Shown here one piece after another: positions 1 through 7,535 of a DNA stretch of 22,940 nucleotides. This stretch comes from an uncultured Eubacteriales bacterium. Its GTDB lineage: Bacteria; Bacillota; Clostridia; Christensenellales; Aristaeellaceae. Position numbers and translations under genes: made by a program. The notes below the pieces were generated by a model. It did no database searches, had not been told where the DNA came from, and saw only the letters and a list, made by a program, of their open reading frames with translations. Each line of letters begins with the position of its first letter. The stretch's first letter is position 1. Location of the stretch: the NCBI GenBank assembly GCA_900553265.1, contig USDD01000041.1, positions 1-22,940 on the forward strand. Direction: 5' to 3'.

Positions 1-45
1 ATTCCGAAACGGGCGAAAGTCTATGTGATGGAATCCAAATATTAA
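1..45 (+). CDS. C-terminal end of an unidentified protein (partial)
   Basis: An open frame runs in from the left edge and ends at TAA 43-45. The 14 visible residues end in VYVMESKY. It is followed directly by a strong intrinsic terminator, as expected at a gene end. Too little is visible to name a family, and the reading frame is inferred only from the terminator placement. Confidence 0.45.
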   Translation: MPKRAKVYVMESKY

Positions 46-50
46 AAGAA

Positions 51-78
51 AAAGAGCGGGAACCCCGCTCTTTTTTAT
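51..78. terminator. Bidirectional intrinsic terminator
   Basis: Stem GAGCGGG (54-60) pairs with CCCGCTC (64-70) around a 3-nt loop and is extended by A/T pairs. A T-run (71-76) follows on the plus strand and a matching A-run precedes it, so it can end both the plus-strand gene at the left edge and the minus-strand ABC operon, whose stop codon is at 75-77. Confidence 0.85.
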
Positions 79-1919
79 TGGTTTTTTTCACCGGAAAGCA
101 GCTCTTTTTGTTCATTGGCAATGAACTGGTTTTCGTAGAGCCGCCGGTAATACCCGTGCTGGGCCATCAGCTCTTCATGCGTCCCCTTTTCAATGAGCGT
201 TCCGTGCCGCAAAACCAAAATGACGTCCGCGTGGCGGATGGTACTCAGCCGATGGGCAATGACAAACGCCGTACGCCCGACAAACGTGCGTTCGATGGCC
301 TGCTGAATGAGCTGCTCTGTCTCGGTATCGATGGAGCTGGTGGCCTCATCCAGCACAAACAACGGCGGGTCAGGCAGCAGGGCTCGTGCAAAGGAGATCA
401 GCTGCTTCTGGCCGGTGGACAGACGGTTGCCGCCCTCGCCGACCTGAGTGTCGTAGCCGTTCTCCAGCTGGCGGATGAACGCGTCCGCGTCCACCATGCG
501 CGCGGCGCTTTCGATCTCCTCGTCCGTCGCGTCCAGCCGGCCGAAGCGGATGTTCTCGCGAATGGTGCCGGAGAACAGGTGCGGCTGCTGGAGCACGTAG
601 CCCAGATGGGACTGGAGCCAGAGCATGCTGCGCTCCTTGTAGTTCACGCCGTCGATGCGAATTTCGCCCGCGGTCGGCTCGTAGAAGCGGCAGACCAGAT
701 TGACGATGGTGGACTTGCCGCTGCCGGTTTCGCCCACGAGGGCCACGGTCTGGCCGGCAGCGACCTTCAGCGAAAAGTCGTCCAGCACCGTTTCGCCGCC
801 GCCGTAGTGGAAGGACACGTGGTCGAATTCCACGTCGCCCCGGATCTCGGGCCAGCTTTCGCGATGGGGATTGAAGCTGTCGCCGAATTTCTCCACGACA
901 TCAGGCGTGTCGAAGATCTCCGGCTCGGTCTCCAGCATGCTCAGCACGCGCTCAGCCGCGGCCTGAGAGGCCTGAAGGTCGGCGAAGATGCGGGCGATGC
1001 TGCTGATGGGTTCGAAGATGCCGGTGGCGTACTGGACGAAGGCCGTCAGCGTGCCGATGGACAGCGCCAGCGGGCGATAGTACACGTCGTAGCCGCCCTT
1101 CCAGAGCACCATGGCCGTGGCCAGCGCGCCCAGCGAAGAGACGATGGGCATGAACAGCGCGCTGAGCACCGCCGCGCGTACCGACGAGGTTTTCATCGTG
1201 TGGGTCAGCTCGGCGAATTCCGCGCCGTTGGCCTGCTCGCGCTGAAGGGTCTTGCTCGTCTTCGCGCCCATGATGCCTTCGTTGAACGCGCCGGTGATCT
1301 TGGAATTGGTCTTGCGCACGATGCGGTAGCTGGCCAGAATGTGTTTCTGGAACCACACGGCGGTGGCGGCGATGACCGGCACCACCGACAGCACCAGCAG
1401 CGCCAGCTTCGGGCTCAGCAGAAACATGGACACGGCGGTGGAGCAGATGTAGAAGAAGCTCCAGAAGAGGTCGACCAGGCCCCAGGCGATGGTCTCGCCC
1501 AGGCGCGCCGTGTCGCTGGTCATGCGGGAGATGATGAAGCCCACGGGCATCTTGTCGTAATAGGAGAAGGACAGCTCCTGAAGGCGCTTGAAGCCCATGG
1601 AGCGGATGTGGCGGTTGATGCCGTTCTCCGTGCGGCTGCAGGTGCGGCAGAAGGCGAAGATGCACAGCGTCTGGAAGACGACCACGCCGAAGTACCTGAC
1701 CGCGAAGCCCGCCACGCCGGACATGTAGCCGTTGGCGGCCAGCCCGTCGATGGCCTCGCGGTTCATCAGCGGGAAGATCGTGTCACAGATGGCCGAGCCG
1801 GCCATCATCACGATAATCAGAAGAAGGCTCTTATGGTAGGGCTTCAGATAGCGCACCAGGCGCACCCAGAGCCCCGCGTCAAATCGTTTGGTGAAATCCT
1901 GTTCCTGCTGTTGCTGCAT
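75..1919 (-). CDS. ABC exporter half-transporter, catalytic-site subunit of a heterodimer
   Basis: A 614-residue half-transporter with an N-terminal six-helix exporter domain (about residues 20-330) and a C-terminal ATPase domain (about 360-600). Walker A is GETGSGKST (396-404), Walker B is FVLDE with catalytic Glu525, and the switch His is 556. The signature motif is LSTGQ (500-504) rather than LSGGQ. This is the pattern of the subunit that supplies the intact Walker B in heterodimeric exporters such as BmrCD, LmrCD and TM287/288 (family knowledge). It follows the partner gene by 16 bp with GGAGG six bases before ATG, so both are made from one transcript. The likely role is multidrug or lipid-type efflux at the cytoplasmic membrane; the substrate cannot be read from sequence. 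Confidence 0.93.
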   Translation of the reverse strand: MQQQQEQDFTKRFDAGLWVRLVRYLKPYHKSLLLIIVMMAGSAICDTIFPLMNREAIDGLAANGYMSGVAGFAVRYFGVVVFQTLCIFAFCRTCSRTENGINRHIRSMGFKRLQELSFSYYDKMPVGFIISRMTSDTARLGETIAWGLVDLFWSFFYICSTAVSMFLLSPKLALLVLSVVPVIAATAVWFQKHILASYRIVRKTNSKITGAFNEGIMGAKTSKTLQREQANGAEFAELTHTMKTSSVRAAVLSALFMPIVSSLGALATAMVLWKGGYDVYYRPLALSIGTLTAFVQYATGIFEPISSIARIFADLQASQAAAERVLSMLETEPEIFDTPDVVEKFGDSFNPHRESWPEIRGDVEFDHVSFHYGGGETVLDDFSLKVAAGQTVALVGETGSGKSTIVNLVCRFYEPTAGEIRIDGVNYKERSMLWLQSHLGYVLQQPHLFSGTIRENIRFGRLDATDEEIESAARMVDADAFIRQLENGYDTQVGEGGNRLSTGQKQLISFARALLPDPPLFVLDEATSSIDTETEQLIQQAIERTFVGRTAFVIAHRLSTIRHADVILVLRHGTLIEKGTHEELMAQHGYYRRLYENQFIANEQKELLSGEKNQ

Positions 1920-1935
1920 AAATACCTCCGATGGA

Positions 1936-3804
1936 TTATGCGGTTTCCCGGTTCAGCTCGTCCTCCAGCGCGGCCTGAATGTGATAGACGCGCCTGTAGA
2001 GACCCTCCTGCTGAACCAGATCGTGATGCCTGCCCTGCTGGGCGATGCGGCCGTCCTCCAGCACGAGGATCCAGTCTGCATCCGCCAGCGTGGTGATTCG
2101 GTGGGAGATGATGAACGTCGTGGGCGTCACACCGCCGGACTGACGGCGGTCGTGCAGGGCCTCGCGAATGGCGCGGTCGGTCTCGGTGTCCACGGCGGAG
2201 AGGGAGTCGTCCAGAATGAGGATGTCGTTGTCGCGAATCAGCGTGCGCGCGATGGCGATGCGCTGCTTCTGTCCGCCGGAGAGCGTTACGCCGCGCTCGC
2301 CCACCAGCGTGTCGTAGCCCTGCTCGAATTCGGAGATGAATTCCCGGGAGGAGGTGATCTCCGCGGCCCGGTCGATGGCGGGCTGGCCGATCTCCGGCTC
2401 GGTGATGGCGATGTTGTCGCGGATGGAGCGGGAATAGAGGAAGGGCTCCTGAAGCACGTAGCCCACGCGGGAGCGCAGACATTTCTTGGAAATGGTGCGG
2501 ATGTCCCTGCCGCCGATGAGGATCTCGCCGCCGGACACGTCGTACAGGCGCTGCAGCAGGTTCATCATCGTGGACTTGCCGCTGCCCGTCGCGCCCAGAA
2601 TGGCCACCGTCTGACCGGCCCTGACCTTGAAGGACACATCCCTGAGCACCGGATGCGCGTCGTCGTAGCGGAAGGAGACGTTTTTAAACTCAATGTCCTC
2701 GTACAGCGGCGCGTCGGCCGCGCCAGGCGTGTCGGTCTCCGGCTCGGAGTCGAGAATTTCGTAAAGGCGCTTGAGGGAGACCGTGGACTTGCCGAAGTCG
2801 GACAGAATGCGCCCCAGCTGACGGATGGGCCAGATGAGCATGGAGATGTAGCTGACGAACACGGTCACCTCGCCGATGGAGATGACGCCCCTCGCGGCGT
2901 ACTGAATGCTGAACACCAGCGTCAGCCCCGTCTGAAGCATGCCCAGAAAATCGGAGCCGGGCCAGAAGACGGCCAGCATGTCGCCGACCTTGACGTTCTT
3001 GTCGTGCATGTCGTTGTTGCAGGCCTCGAAACGGTCGGTCTCGTAGCGCTGGCGGCCGAAGGCGCGCACCACGCGAACGCCGGTCAGGCTCTCCTGGAGC
3101 ATGGCGTTGAGCTTGCCGTCGGCCTCGTCGGCCTCGGTGAACAGCCTGCGCACCCAGTGGTGGAACCACAGCGCCAGTCCGAACAGCGGGGGAACCAGAA
3201 TCAGCGAGATCAGCGTCAGCTGCACGTTGATGGACAGCATCAGCTTCAGCGCGATGACGATCATCAGCACGATGCGGAAGACCTCGATGCACTGGTTGGC
3301 CAGAAAGCGGCGGATGGTCTCCACGTCCAGCGTGCAGCGCTGAATCAGATCGCCGGTCTCGGCCTTGACGTGGTAGTCGTAGCTCATGGCCTGCAGATGG
3401 TCGTACAGCCGGTTGCGCAGGCGTTCGGCCGTGGTTTCGCTGGCCTCGGCCGTCCATTTGCCGCGCAGATACTGGAACGCGCCGCCCACGAGGTTCAGCC
3501 CCAGCAGCATCAGCGCCACGACCCAGACGTGGCGCGCCACGAAGTCCGCGCCGCCCCGGGCGTTGAACCAGCCGAGAAATGGCTCGGGAAAATCCAGCGC
3601 CGCGCCGGTTCTGCCGCTCAGCGCGTCGGTGATGGCATCCACCGTGCCGCCGATGAGCAGCGGCGTGACGAACGAGACGAGCACCGTGACGCCCACGGTG
3701 AGGACGCAGCCGAAGTATTTCCATCCGCTGCCCGTCATAAACTCGCCGAAGCGGCGGACGAGCCGAAGCGTCCCGCCGCGTTGTTTCTGCGTTTTTTCCT
3801 GCAT
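1936..3804 (-). CDS. ABC exporter half-transporter, degenerate-site subunit of a heterodimer
   Basis: A 622-residue half-transporter: transmembrane domain to about residue 340, then an ATPase domain with Walker A GATGSGKST (404-412), a canonical LSGGQ signature (508-512) and switch His568. The Walker B strand ends ILILDD, so Asp533 stands where the catalytic Glu should be. That degeneracy complements the downstream subunit (normal Glu, altered signature) and is characteristic of heterodimeric exporters. The start at 3804 is chosen because GGAGG lies five bases upstream. The same frame stays open to 3927, but that part overlaps the leader terminator and the leader ORF. Expression is probably set by the attenuator at 3823-3971. 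The gene order (leader, degenerate subunit, catalytic subunit) is that of Bacillus subtilis bmrBCD. Confidence 0.93.
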   Translation of the reverse strand: MQEKTQKQRGGTLRLVRRFGEFMTGSGWKYFGCVLTVGVTVLVSFVTPLLIGGTVDAITDALSGRTGAALDFPEPFLGWFNARGGADFVARHVWVVALMLLGLNLVGGAFQYLRGKWTAEASETTAERLRNRLYDHLQAMSYDYHVKAETGDLIQRCTLDVETIRRFLANQCIEVFRIVLMIVIALKLMLSINVQLTLISLILVPPLFGLALWFHHWVRRLFTEADEADGKLNAMLQESLTGVRVVRAFGRQRYETDRFEACNNDMHDKNVKVGDMLAVFWPGSDFLGMLQTGLTLVFSIQYAARGVISIGEVTVFVSYISMLIWPIRQLGRILSDFGKSTVSLKRLYEILDSEPETDTPGAADAPLYEDIEFKNVSFRYDDAHPVLRDVSFKVRAGQTVAILGATGSGKSTMMNLLQRLYDVSGGEILIGGRDIRTISKKCLRSRVGYVLQEPFLYSRSIRDNIAITEPEIGQPAIDRAAEITSSREFISEFEQGYDTLVGERGVTLSGGQKQRIAIARTLIRDNDILILDDSLSAVDTETDRAIREALHDRRQSGGVTPTTFIISHRITTLADADWILVLEDGRIAQQGRHHDLVQQEGLYRRVYHIQAALEDELNRETA

Positions 3805-3822
3805 GTGAACCTCCGTTTTCAT

Positions 3823-3856
3823 AAAAAAATAACCGCCGGACGCGCTCGTCCGGCGG
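3823..3856 (-). terminator. Intrinsic terminator (attenuator) in the leader of the ABC exporter operon
   Basis: On the minus strand a perfect 10-bp stem, CCGCCGGACG (3856-3847) with CGTCCGGCGG (3842-3833), closes an AGCG tetraloop and is followed by TTATTTTTTT (3832-3823). It lies between the leader ORF stop (3881) and the first exporter ATG (3804), so readthrough is required for exporter expression. Confidence 0.88.
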
Positions 3857-3971
3857 AACAAAACACAAAAAGGGGACGTACTATCCCATTCTGGCTGCTT
3901 CCGTTGCACAGACGGCGGAAAGGACAAAATAAAACACGGAAAAGAAATTGACGATGGACATCCTTTTCGCC
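3833..3971 (-). promoter_or_regulatory. Candidate ribosome-mediated attenuator with mutually exclusive RNA pairings
   Basis: Four arms can be seen in the minus-strand RNA. Arm 1 is GGCGAAAAGG (3971-3962), overlapping the leader Shine-Dalgarno and abutting the ATG. Arm 2 is CCTTTCCGCC (3923-3914), inside leader codons 13-16. Arms 3 and 4 are the terminator stem. Arm 1 pairs with arm 2 at 9 of 10 positions. The CCGCCG of arm 2 (3918-3913) is also a copy of the start of arm 3, so it can pair with CGGCGG of arm 4 (3838-3833) and disrupt the terminator. A ribosome stalled early in the leader would cover arm 1, free arm 2 and allow readthrough. The pairings are seen in the sequence; the stalling model is inferred from bmrB and similar leaders. 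Confidence 0.7.
3881..3961 (-). CDS. 26-aa regulatory leader peptide of the ABC exporter operon
   Basis: A short ORF begins with ATG at 3961-3959, eight bases after AAAGGAGG (3977-3970), the strongest ribosome binding site in this region, and ends with TAG at 3883-3881. The peptide is hydrophobic and aromatic: it begins MSIVNFFSVFYFV, continues LSAVCATEAA and ends RMG. It sits between a consensus promoter and an intrinsic terminator, 77 bp upstream of the exporter start. A strongly initiated peptide in this position is typical of antibiotic-sensing leader peptides; BmrB, which controls the heterodimeric exporter BmrCD in Bacillus subtilis, is the closest functional parallel. No sequence homology to BmrB is claimed. 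The peptide is probably a translation sensor rather than a functional protein. Confidence 0.78.
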   Translation of the reverse strand: MSIVNFFSVFYFVLSAVCATEAARMG

Positions 3972-3993
3972 TCCTTTGCTGAAATCTGTACTC

Positions 3994-4022
3994 AGTATAA
4001 ACCCGCTTTATGGCGCTGTCAA
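3994..4022 (-). promoter_or_regulatory. Sigma-A promoter of the ABC exporter operon
   Basis: Minus strand: -35 TTGACA (4022-4017), 17-nt spacer, -10 TATACT (3999-3994). Transcription should start near 3987, giving a leader of about 180 nt before the exporter ATG. The -35 lies only four bases beyond the stop codon of the upstream gene. Confidence 0.88.
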
Positions 4023-4026
4023 GGCC

Positions 4027-5172
4027 TTAGTCAGACGTAACTGAAACTTCACGCGCTGTTCGAAGGAATTGTTCGACTTCCTCGAAGGTGTTGGCGTAGT
4101 TGACGCTGGCGCGCACCGCGCCGCGGCGCATCGTGCCGAGAAAGCGATGGGCCCCCGGGGCGCAGTGCAGCCCGCCGCGCACGGCGATCTCCGCCCGGGC
4201 GAAAGCGTCCGCGGCCTGAGAGGAGGACAGATCGCCCAGATTGAACGACACGATGCCCGCCCGCGCGGCCTCCTCCCGCGGGCTGTACACAATCGCGCCG
4301 GGCGTGTGCATCAGCCCCTCGTACAGCGCTGACGTCAGCTCCCGCTCGTGGCTCAGAATGGTCGACAGCCGCTGGGAGACATAGGCGCAGCCCGCGCCCA
4401 GCCCGGCGATGCCGGGGAGATTCACCGTGCCCGACTCGTAGCGCTCGGGCAGCTCCTTCGGCTGGAGCATGCTGTCCGAGCCGGTGCCCGTGCCGCCCTC
4501 GCGCAGCGTGCGCAGCGCGAGCCCCGGTCGAATGTACAGCCCGCCGGTGCCCTGCGGCCCGAGCAGGGACTTGTGCCCGGGAAAGGCGTACAGGTCGCAT
4601 TTCAGCGCCCGCACGCTCACCGGCAGCGCTCCCAGCGCCTGCGCGCCGTCGATGAGATAGCGCACGCCCGCCTGCCGCGCAATCTGGCCGATGGCCGCCA
4701 CGGGCTGAATCGCGCCGGTGACGTTGCTGGCGTGGGTCACGGCGATGAGCGCCGTGTGGGGGCGCAGCGCGGCGCGCACGTCGTCGGGATCCACGAAGCC
4801 GTCCGGGCGCGGCGAGAGCAGCGTCAGCTCGATGCGTCCCTGCGCCGCCAGCGCGGACAGCGGCCGCAGCACGGAATTGTGCTCCAGCATCGTGGAGATC
4901 ACGTGGTCGCCGCGGCAGAGCGAGCCCTTGATTGCAAGGTTCAGCGCGTCGGTGCAGTTCAGGCCGAAGGTGATCTGCGTGGCCGACTGAGCGTCCATAA
5001 GCGCGCGCAGCCCTTCCCGCGCGTTCAGCACGATCTGCGCGGCCTCCAGCGCGGCGCGATGGCCCGAGCGGCCGGGATTGGCGTTGTGCTCGGTCAGCGC
5101 CCGGCGCACCGCCTCCACCACCTCGGGCGGCTTCGGGTCGCTGGTGGCGGCGTTGTCGAAATAGATGGACAT
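4027..5172 (-). CDS. Cysteine desulfurase-like class V aminotransferase
   Basis: A 381-residue fold-type I PLP enzyme resembling the cysteine desulfurase/selenocysteine lyase group. It starts with IYFDNAAT, has His98 in the EHN motif that stacks on PLP, Asp175 in IDGAQ, and the PLP-binding Lys201 in FPGHKSLLGP. Cys337 in RGGLHCAP is in the position of the catalytic persulfide cysteine. The expected reaction is removal of sulfur (or selenium) from cysteine (or selenocysteine) as an enzyme-bound persulfide. ATG 5172 is preceded by GGAGG seven bases upstream. The divergent neighbour is a DUF3343 protein, a family annotated as Se/S-carrier-like, which suggests the pair passes on the mobilised sulfur or selenium. 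No selD, iscU or thiI is visible nearby, so the acceptor pathway is unknown. Confidence 0.88.
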   Translation of the reverse strand: MSIYFDNAATSDPKPPEVVEAVRRALTEHNANPGRSGHRAALEAAQIVLNAREGLRALMDAQSATQITFGLNCTDALNLAIKGSLCRGDHVISTMLEHNSVLRPLSALAAQGRIELTLLSPRPDGFVDPDDVRAALRPHTALIAVTHASNVTGAIQPVAAIGQIARQAGVRYLIDGAQALGALPVSVRALKCDLYAFPGHKSLLGPQGTGGLYIRPGLALRTLREGGTGTGSDSMLQPKELPERYESGTVNLPGIAGLGAGCAYVSQRLSTILSHERELTSALYEGLMHTPGAIVYSPREEAARAGIVSFNLGDLSSSQAADAFARAEIAVRGGLHCAPGAHRFLGTMRRGAVRASVNYANTFEEVEQFLRTAREVSVTSD

Positions 5173-5244
5173 GGGACATCCTCCTTCACGCGCCGCGGCC
5201 CGCGGGCGTAAGATGTAGGGGTTCGTTCAGTCCGGGCGGCGTTG

Positions 5245-5256
5245 TTTTGCGCAAAA
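5245..5256. repeat. 12-bp perfect palindrome in the desulfurase/DUF3343 divergent intergenic region
   Basis: TTTTGCGCAAAA lies between the two divergent start codons (5172 and 5338). It is a plausible operator for a dimeric regulator. No convincing -35/-10 pair was found for either gene in this 165-bp gap. Confidence 0.4.
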
Positions 5257-5337
5257 GCCTGAGCCGGGCCGTCGTTCCATCATACTCGCGCGGACGGCCC
5301 CTTCAGAACCGGCCGCGCCCACAGGGGAGGAATGGAT

Positions 5338-5613
5338 ATGGAGGAAAGCTACGGCGTGGCGGCATTTCGCTCGCGCCAGCAGGTGCTTGTGTTCAACAAC
5401 GCGCTTCAGCGTGCGGGCATTCAGGGGCGAATCGTCTCCACGCCGCGGGAGGTGTCCATGGGCTGCGGCCTGTCCGTGCGCTTCCGGCTGGAGGACACGG
5501 CCGGCGTGGTGCGCGTGCTGCGGCAGATGAATACGGGCAATCTCATCGGCGTTTACCGCGTGGAAGTTCGCGGCGCGGGCCGACCGGCGCTGTCGGCCAT
5601 CGCGATTCGCTGA
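5338..5613 (+). CDS. DUF3343 Se/S-carrier-like small protein
   Basis: A 91-residue protein beginning MEESYGVAAF. It contains STPREVS followed by CGLSVRF, the conserved core of the DUF3343 family (annotated as putative Se/S carrier), whose cysteine is thought to carry persulfide or perselenide. The fold is expected to be a small alpha/beta domain. An ATG also occurs at 5332, but the Shine-Dalgarno GGGGAGG (5324-5330) is only one base from it and seven bases from the ATG at 5338, so 5338 is preferred. It is divergent from a cysteine-desulfurase-like gene, its natural functional partner, and is closed by an intrinsic terminator six bases after the stop. Confidence 0.8.
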   Translation: MEESYGVAAFRSRQQVLVFNNALQRAGIQGRIVSTPREVSMGCGLSVRFRLEDTAGVVRVLRQMNTGNLIGVYRVEVRGAGRPALSAIAIR

Positions 5614-5618
5614 AAGAA

Positions 5619-5644
5619 GGGCGGGGAAACCCGCCCGAATTTTT
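5619..5644 (+). terminator. Intrinsic terminator after the DUF3343 gene
   Basis: GGGCGGG (5619-5625), GAAA loop, CCCGCCC (5630-5636), then GAATTTTT. Seven perfect G-C pairs and a short T-run. Confidence 0.85.
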
Positions 5645-5694
5645 GGAAGCGCTCTCAAACCGCATGCAAATTTCGCGGTTTTACTCATCCGATA

Positions 5695-5723
5695 TTGCAA
5701 CCGATGAAAAAATGGTATACAAT
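5695..5723 (+). promoter_or_regulatory. Promoter of the HAD-hprK-glcK-pepT operon
   Basis: -35 TTGCAA (5695-5700), 17-nt spacer, -10 TACAAT (5718-5723), about 35 bp before the first start codon. It lies just after the preceding terminator. No obvious catabolite-responsive element was found around it. Confidence 0.75.
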
Positions 5724-5758
5724 GAAAGCAATACCAATGGAGACGGGGAGGAATGACT

Positions 5759-6580
5759 TTGATCCGTCTGATTGCAACGGATTTGGACGACACGCTGCTG
5801 GACGCGCACAGCGACGTGACCGCGCGGACGGTTTCCGCCGTGCGCCGGGCCATGGACGCGGGCGCGCTGTTTTCGCTGTCCAGCGGGCGCATGCCCGAGG
5901 CGATGCTGCCGCTGGCGGAGAAGCTGAACGTCAACGCGCCGATGATCCTTTACAACGGCGCACTGATCTACGACCATCGCACGGGAAGGACGCTGTTCTC
6001 CAACGCCATTCCCGCCGAAACGGCGCTGGCGGTGGTGCGCATGCTGGAGCAGATGGGGCTGTATGTGCAGGCCTATCCCGGCAAAGGCTACTATTGCGAG
6101 CGCCGCTGCGCCTTCACCGAGGGCTACGAGCGCAGCATCCGCGTGCCGGCTGCCGAGCTGGGCGTGCCGGTCTCTCAGTGGATGCAGGGCGACATGGTCA
6201 AGCTGCTGGCCATCGCGCCGCCCGAGGAGCTGGATCGTGCGCTGCCGACGCTGCGCGCGGCGTTCCCGACCGTCAATTTCATGAAATCCCGCCCGCACTA
6301 CTGCGAAATTGTGGCGCGGGAAATCGACAAGGGCGTCGCCCTTCGAAAGCTGGGCGAAATGACGGGCGTGGCCGTCGACGAGATCATGGCCTTCGGCGAT
6401 GGACAGAACGACGTGTCCATGCTGGCCGCGGCGGGCGTCGGCGTGGCCATGGAGAACGCCGTGGAGGACTGCAAACGCGCCGCAAAGCGCATCGCCCCGC
6501 GCAACACCGAGGACGGCGTGGCGCAGGCGATCGAGGAGCTGCTGGCCGCCGGGCAGATCGGAGGGGCTGCAAATGGTTAA
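5759..6580 (+). CDS. Cof-type HAD-IIB hydrolase (sugar phosphatase-like)
   Basis: A HAD-superfamily phosphatase of about 273 residues with all four motifs: DLDDT near the N-terminus (nucleophile and acid/base Asp), SSGR for motif II, the motif III Lys in EIDKGVAL, and FGDGQND for motif IV. A C2B cap domain lies between motifs II and III, as in Cof/YidA/YbiV-type phosphatases acting on phosphosugars or related metabolites. The substrate is not predictable. An ATG at 5753 gives two more residues, but it is one base from GGGGAGG (5745-5751). The in-frame TTG at 5759 is seven bases away and yields the family-typical N-terminus MIRLIATDLDDTLL, so it is preferred. The 3' end overlaps hprK by 8 bp, indicating coupling. 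Confidence 0.87.
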   Translation: MIRLIATDLDDTLLDAHSDVTARTVSAVRRAMDAGALFSLSSGRMPEAMLPLAEKLNVNAPMILYNGALIYDHRTGRTLFSNAIPAETALAVVRMLEQMGLYVQAYPGKGYYCERRCAFTEGYERSIRVPAAELGVPVSQWMQGDMVKLLAIAPPEELDRALPTLRAAFPTVNFMKSRPHYCEIVAREIDKGVALRKLGEMTGVAVDEIMAFGDGQNDVSMLAAAGVGVAMENAVEDCKRAAKRIAPRNTEDGVAQAIEELLAAGQIGGAANG

Positions 6581-7505
6581 GGAGAGCGATTTCGTCAGCA
6601 AGCTGGGCCTGACCCGCGTGCTGCCCACGGAGGCCAGGACGCTGCCCATCGAGGTCAGCAACGTCAACCGCCCGGGCATGCAGTTCGCCAACTACTGGGA
6701 TTTTTTCGCCTACGAGCGCCCGCAGCTGCTGGGCAAGGTGGAGATGACCTACATGTCCCAGCTGGACGAGCGCGTGCGGCGCGAGCGCCTGACCAAGTAC
6801 TTCAGCTATCCGCTGCCGTGCATCATCATCTGCCGCGGCTATCCGTGCTTCGACGAGATGCTGGTGCTGGCCGCGGCGCACAAGGTGCCCATCTACTCCA
6901 CTAAAAAGGAGACCACTCAGTTCGAGCTGGAGCTGATCAACTACCTGCGCGACTACCTCGCGCCCCGGGAGACGCGCCACGGCGTGCTGGTCAACGTCTA
7001 TGGCACGGGATTGCTGATCACCGGCAATTCCGGCGTGGGCAAGAGCGAGGCGGCGCTGGAGCTGGTCAAGCGCGGGCATCAGCTGGTGGCCGACGACGTG
7101 GTGGACATCCGCCGCGTGGCCGAGAACCGGCTCATCGGCGAATCGCCGGAGCTGGTGCGCCATTTCATGGAGATTCGCGGCGTGGGCATCATCAACATCG
7201 CCACCATGTACGGCGTGGGCGCGGTCATCCGCGACAAGACCATCGACATGGAGGTGCATCTGGAGATGTGGCAGGCGGACAAGGAGTACGACCGTCTGGG
7301 CATGACGGAAAACTACACCGAAATCCTCGGCGTAAAGGTGCCCAGTCTGCTGCTGCCCATCCATCCGGGCCGCAATCTCGCGGTGGTGCTGGAGGTGGCC
7401 GCGCGCAACTTCCGGCAGAAGCAGATGGGCTACAACGCCGCGGTGGAGCTGACGCGCCGCCATATGGAGCGCGCGCAGCGGATGAGCGAGGAAAGCGAAG
7501 AATAA
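6573..7505 (+). CDS. hprK: HPr(Ser) kinase/phosphorylase
   Basis: A 310-residue HprK. The N-terminal half (about 1-130) is the HprK regulatory domain. The C-terminal half is the kinase, with the P-loop GNSGVGKS (151-158), the catalytic ADD (173-175) and the family signature EIRGVGIINI (200-209). It phosphorylates Ser46 of HPr when glycolytic intermediates are high and removes the phosphate when they are low, controlling carbon catabolite repression through CcpA and sugar uptake in Bacillota. ATG 6573 has GGAGG eight bases upstream and overlaps the preceding HAD gene. The next gene is a glucokinase, so the operon joins carbon-state sensing to sugar phosphorylation. Confidence 0.96.
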   Translation: MVKESDFVSKLGLTRVLPTEARTLPIEVSNVNRPGMQFANYWDFFAYERPQLLGKVEMTYMSQLDERVRRERLTKYFSYPLPCIIICRGYPCFDEMLVLAAAHKVPIYSTKKETTQFELELINYLRDYLAPRETRHGVLVNVYGTGLLITGNSGVGKSEAALELVKRGHQLVADDVVDIRRVAENRLIGESPELVRHFMEIRGVGIINIATMYGVGAVIRDKTIDMEVHLEMWQADKEYDRLGMTENYTEILGVKVPSLLLPIHPGRNLAVVLEVAARNFRQKQMGYNAAVELTRRHMERAQRMSEESEE

Positions 7506-7535
7506 AAAAAACGACAGACGACGGAGGAAAGAATT

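Noticed and set aside
78..2096. Very long open frames on the strand opposite the ABC exporter genes (also 1888-3951)
   Set aside because: They mirror real ABC transporter genes, have no ribosome binding site and give low-complexity Ala/Arg/Gly/His-rich translations, an effect of GC-rich third positions.
3805..3927. N-terminal extension of the first ABC subunit to 3927
   Set aside because: It overlaps the terminator and the leader ORF, lacks a ribosome binding site and has no match to exporter N-termini; ATG 3804 has GGAGG at the right distance.
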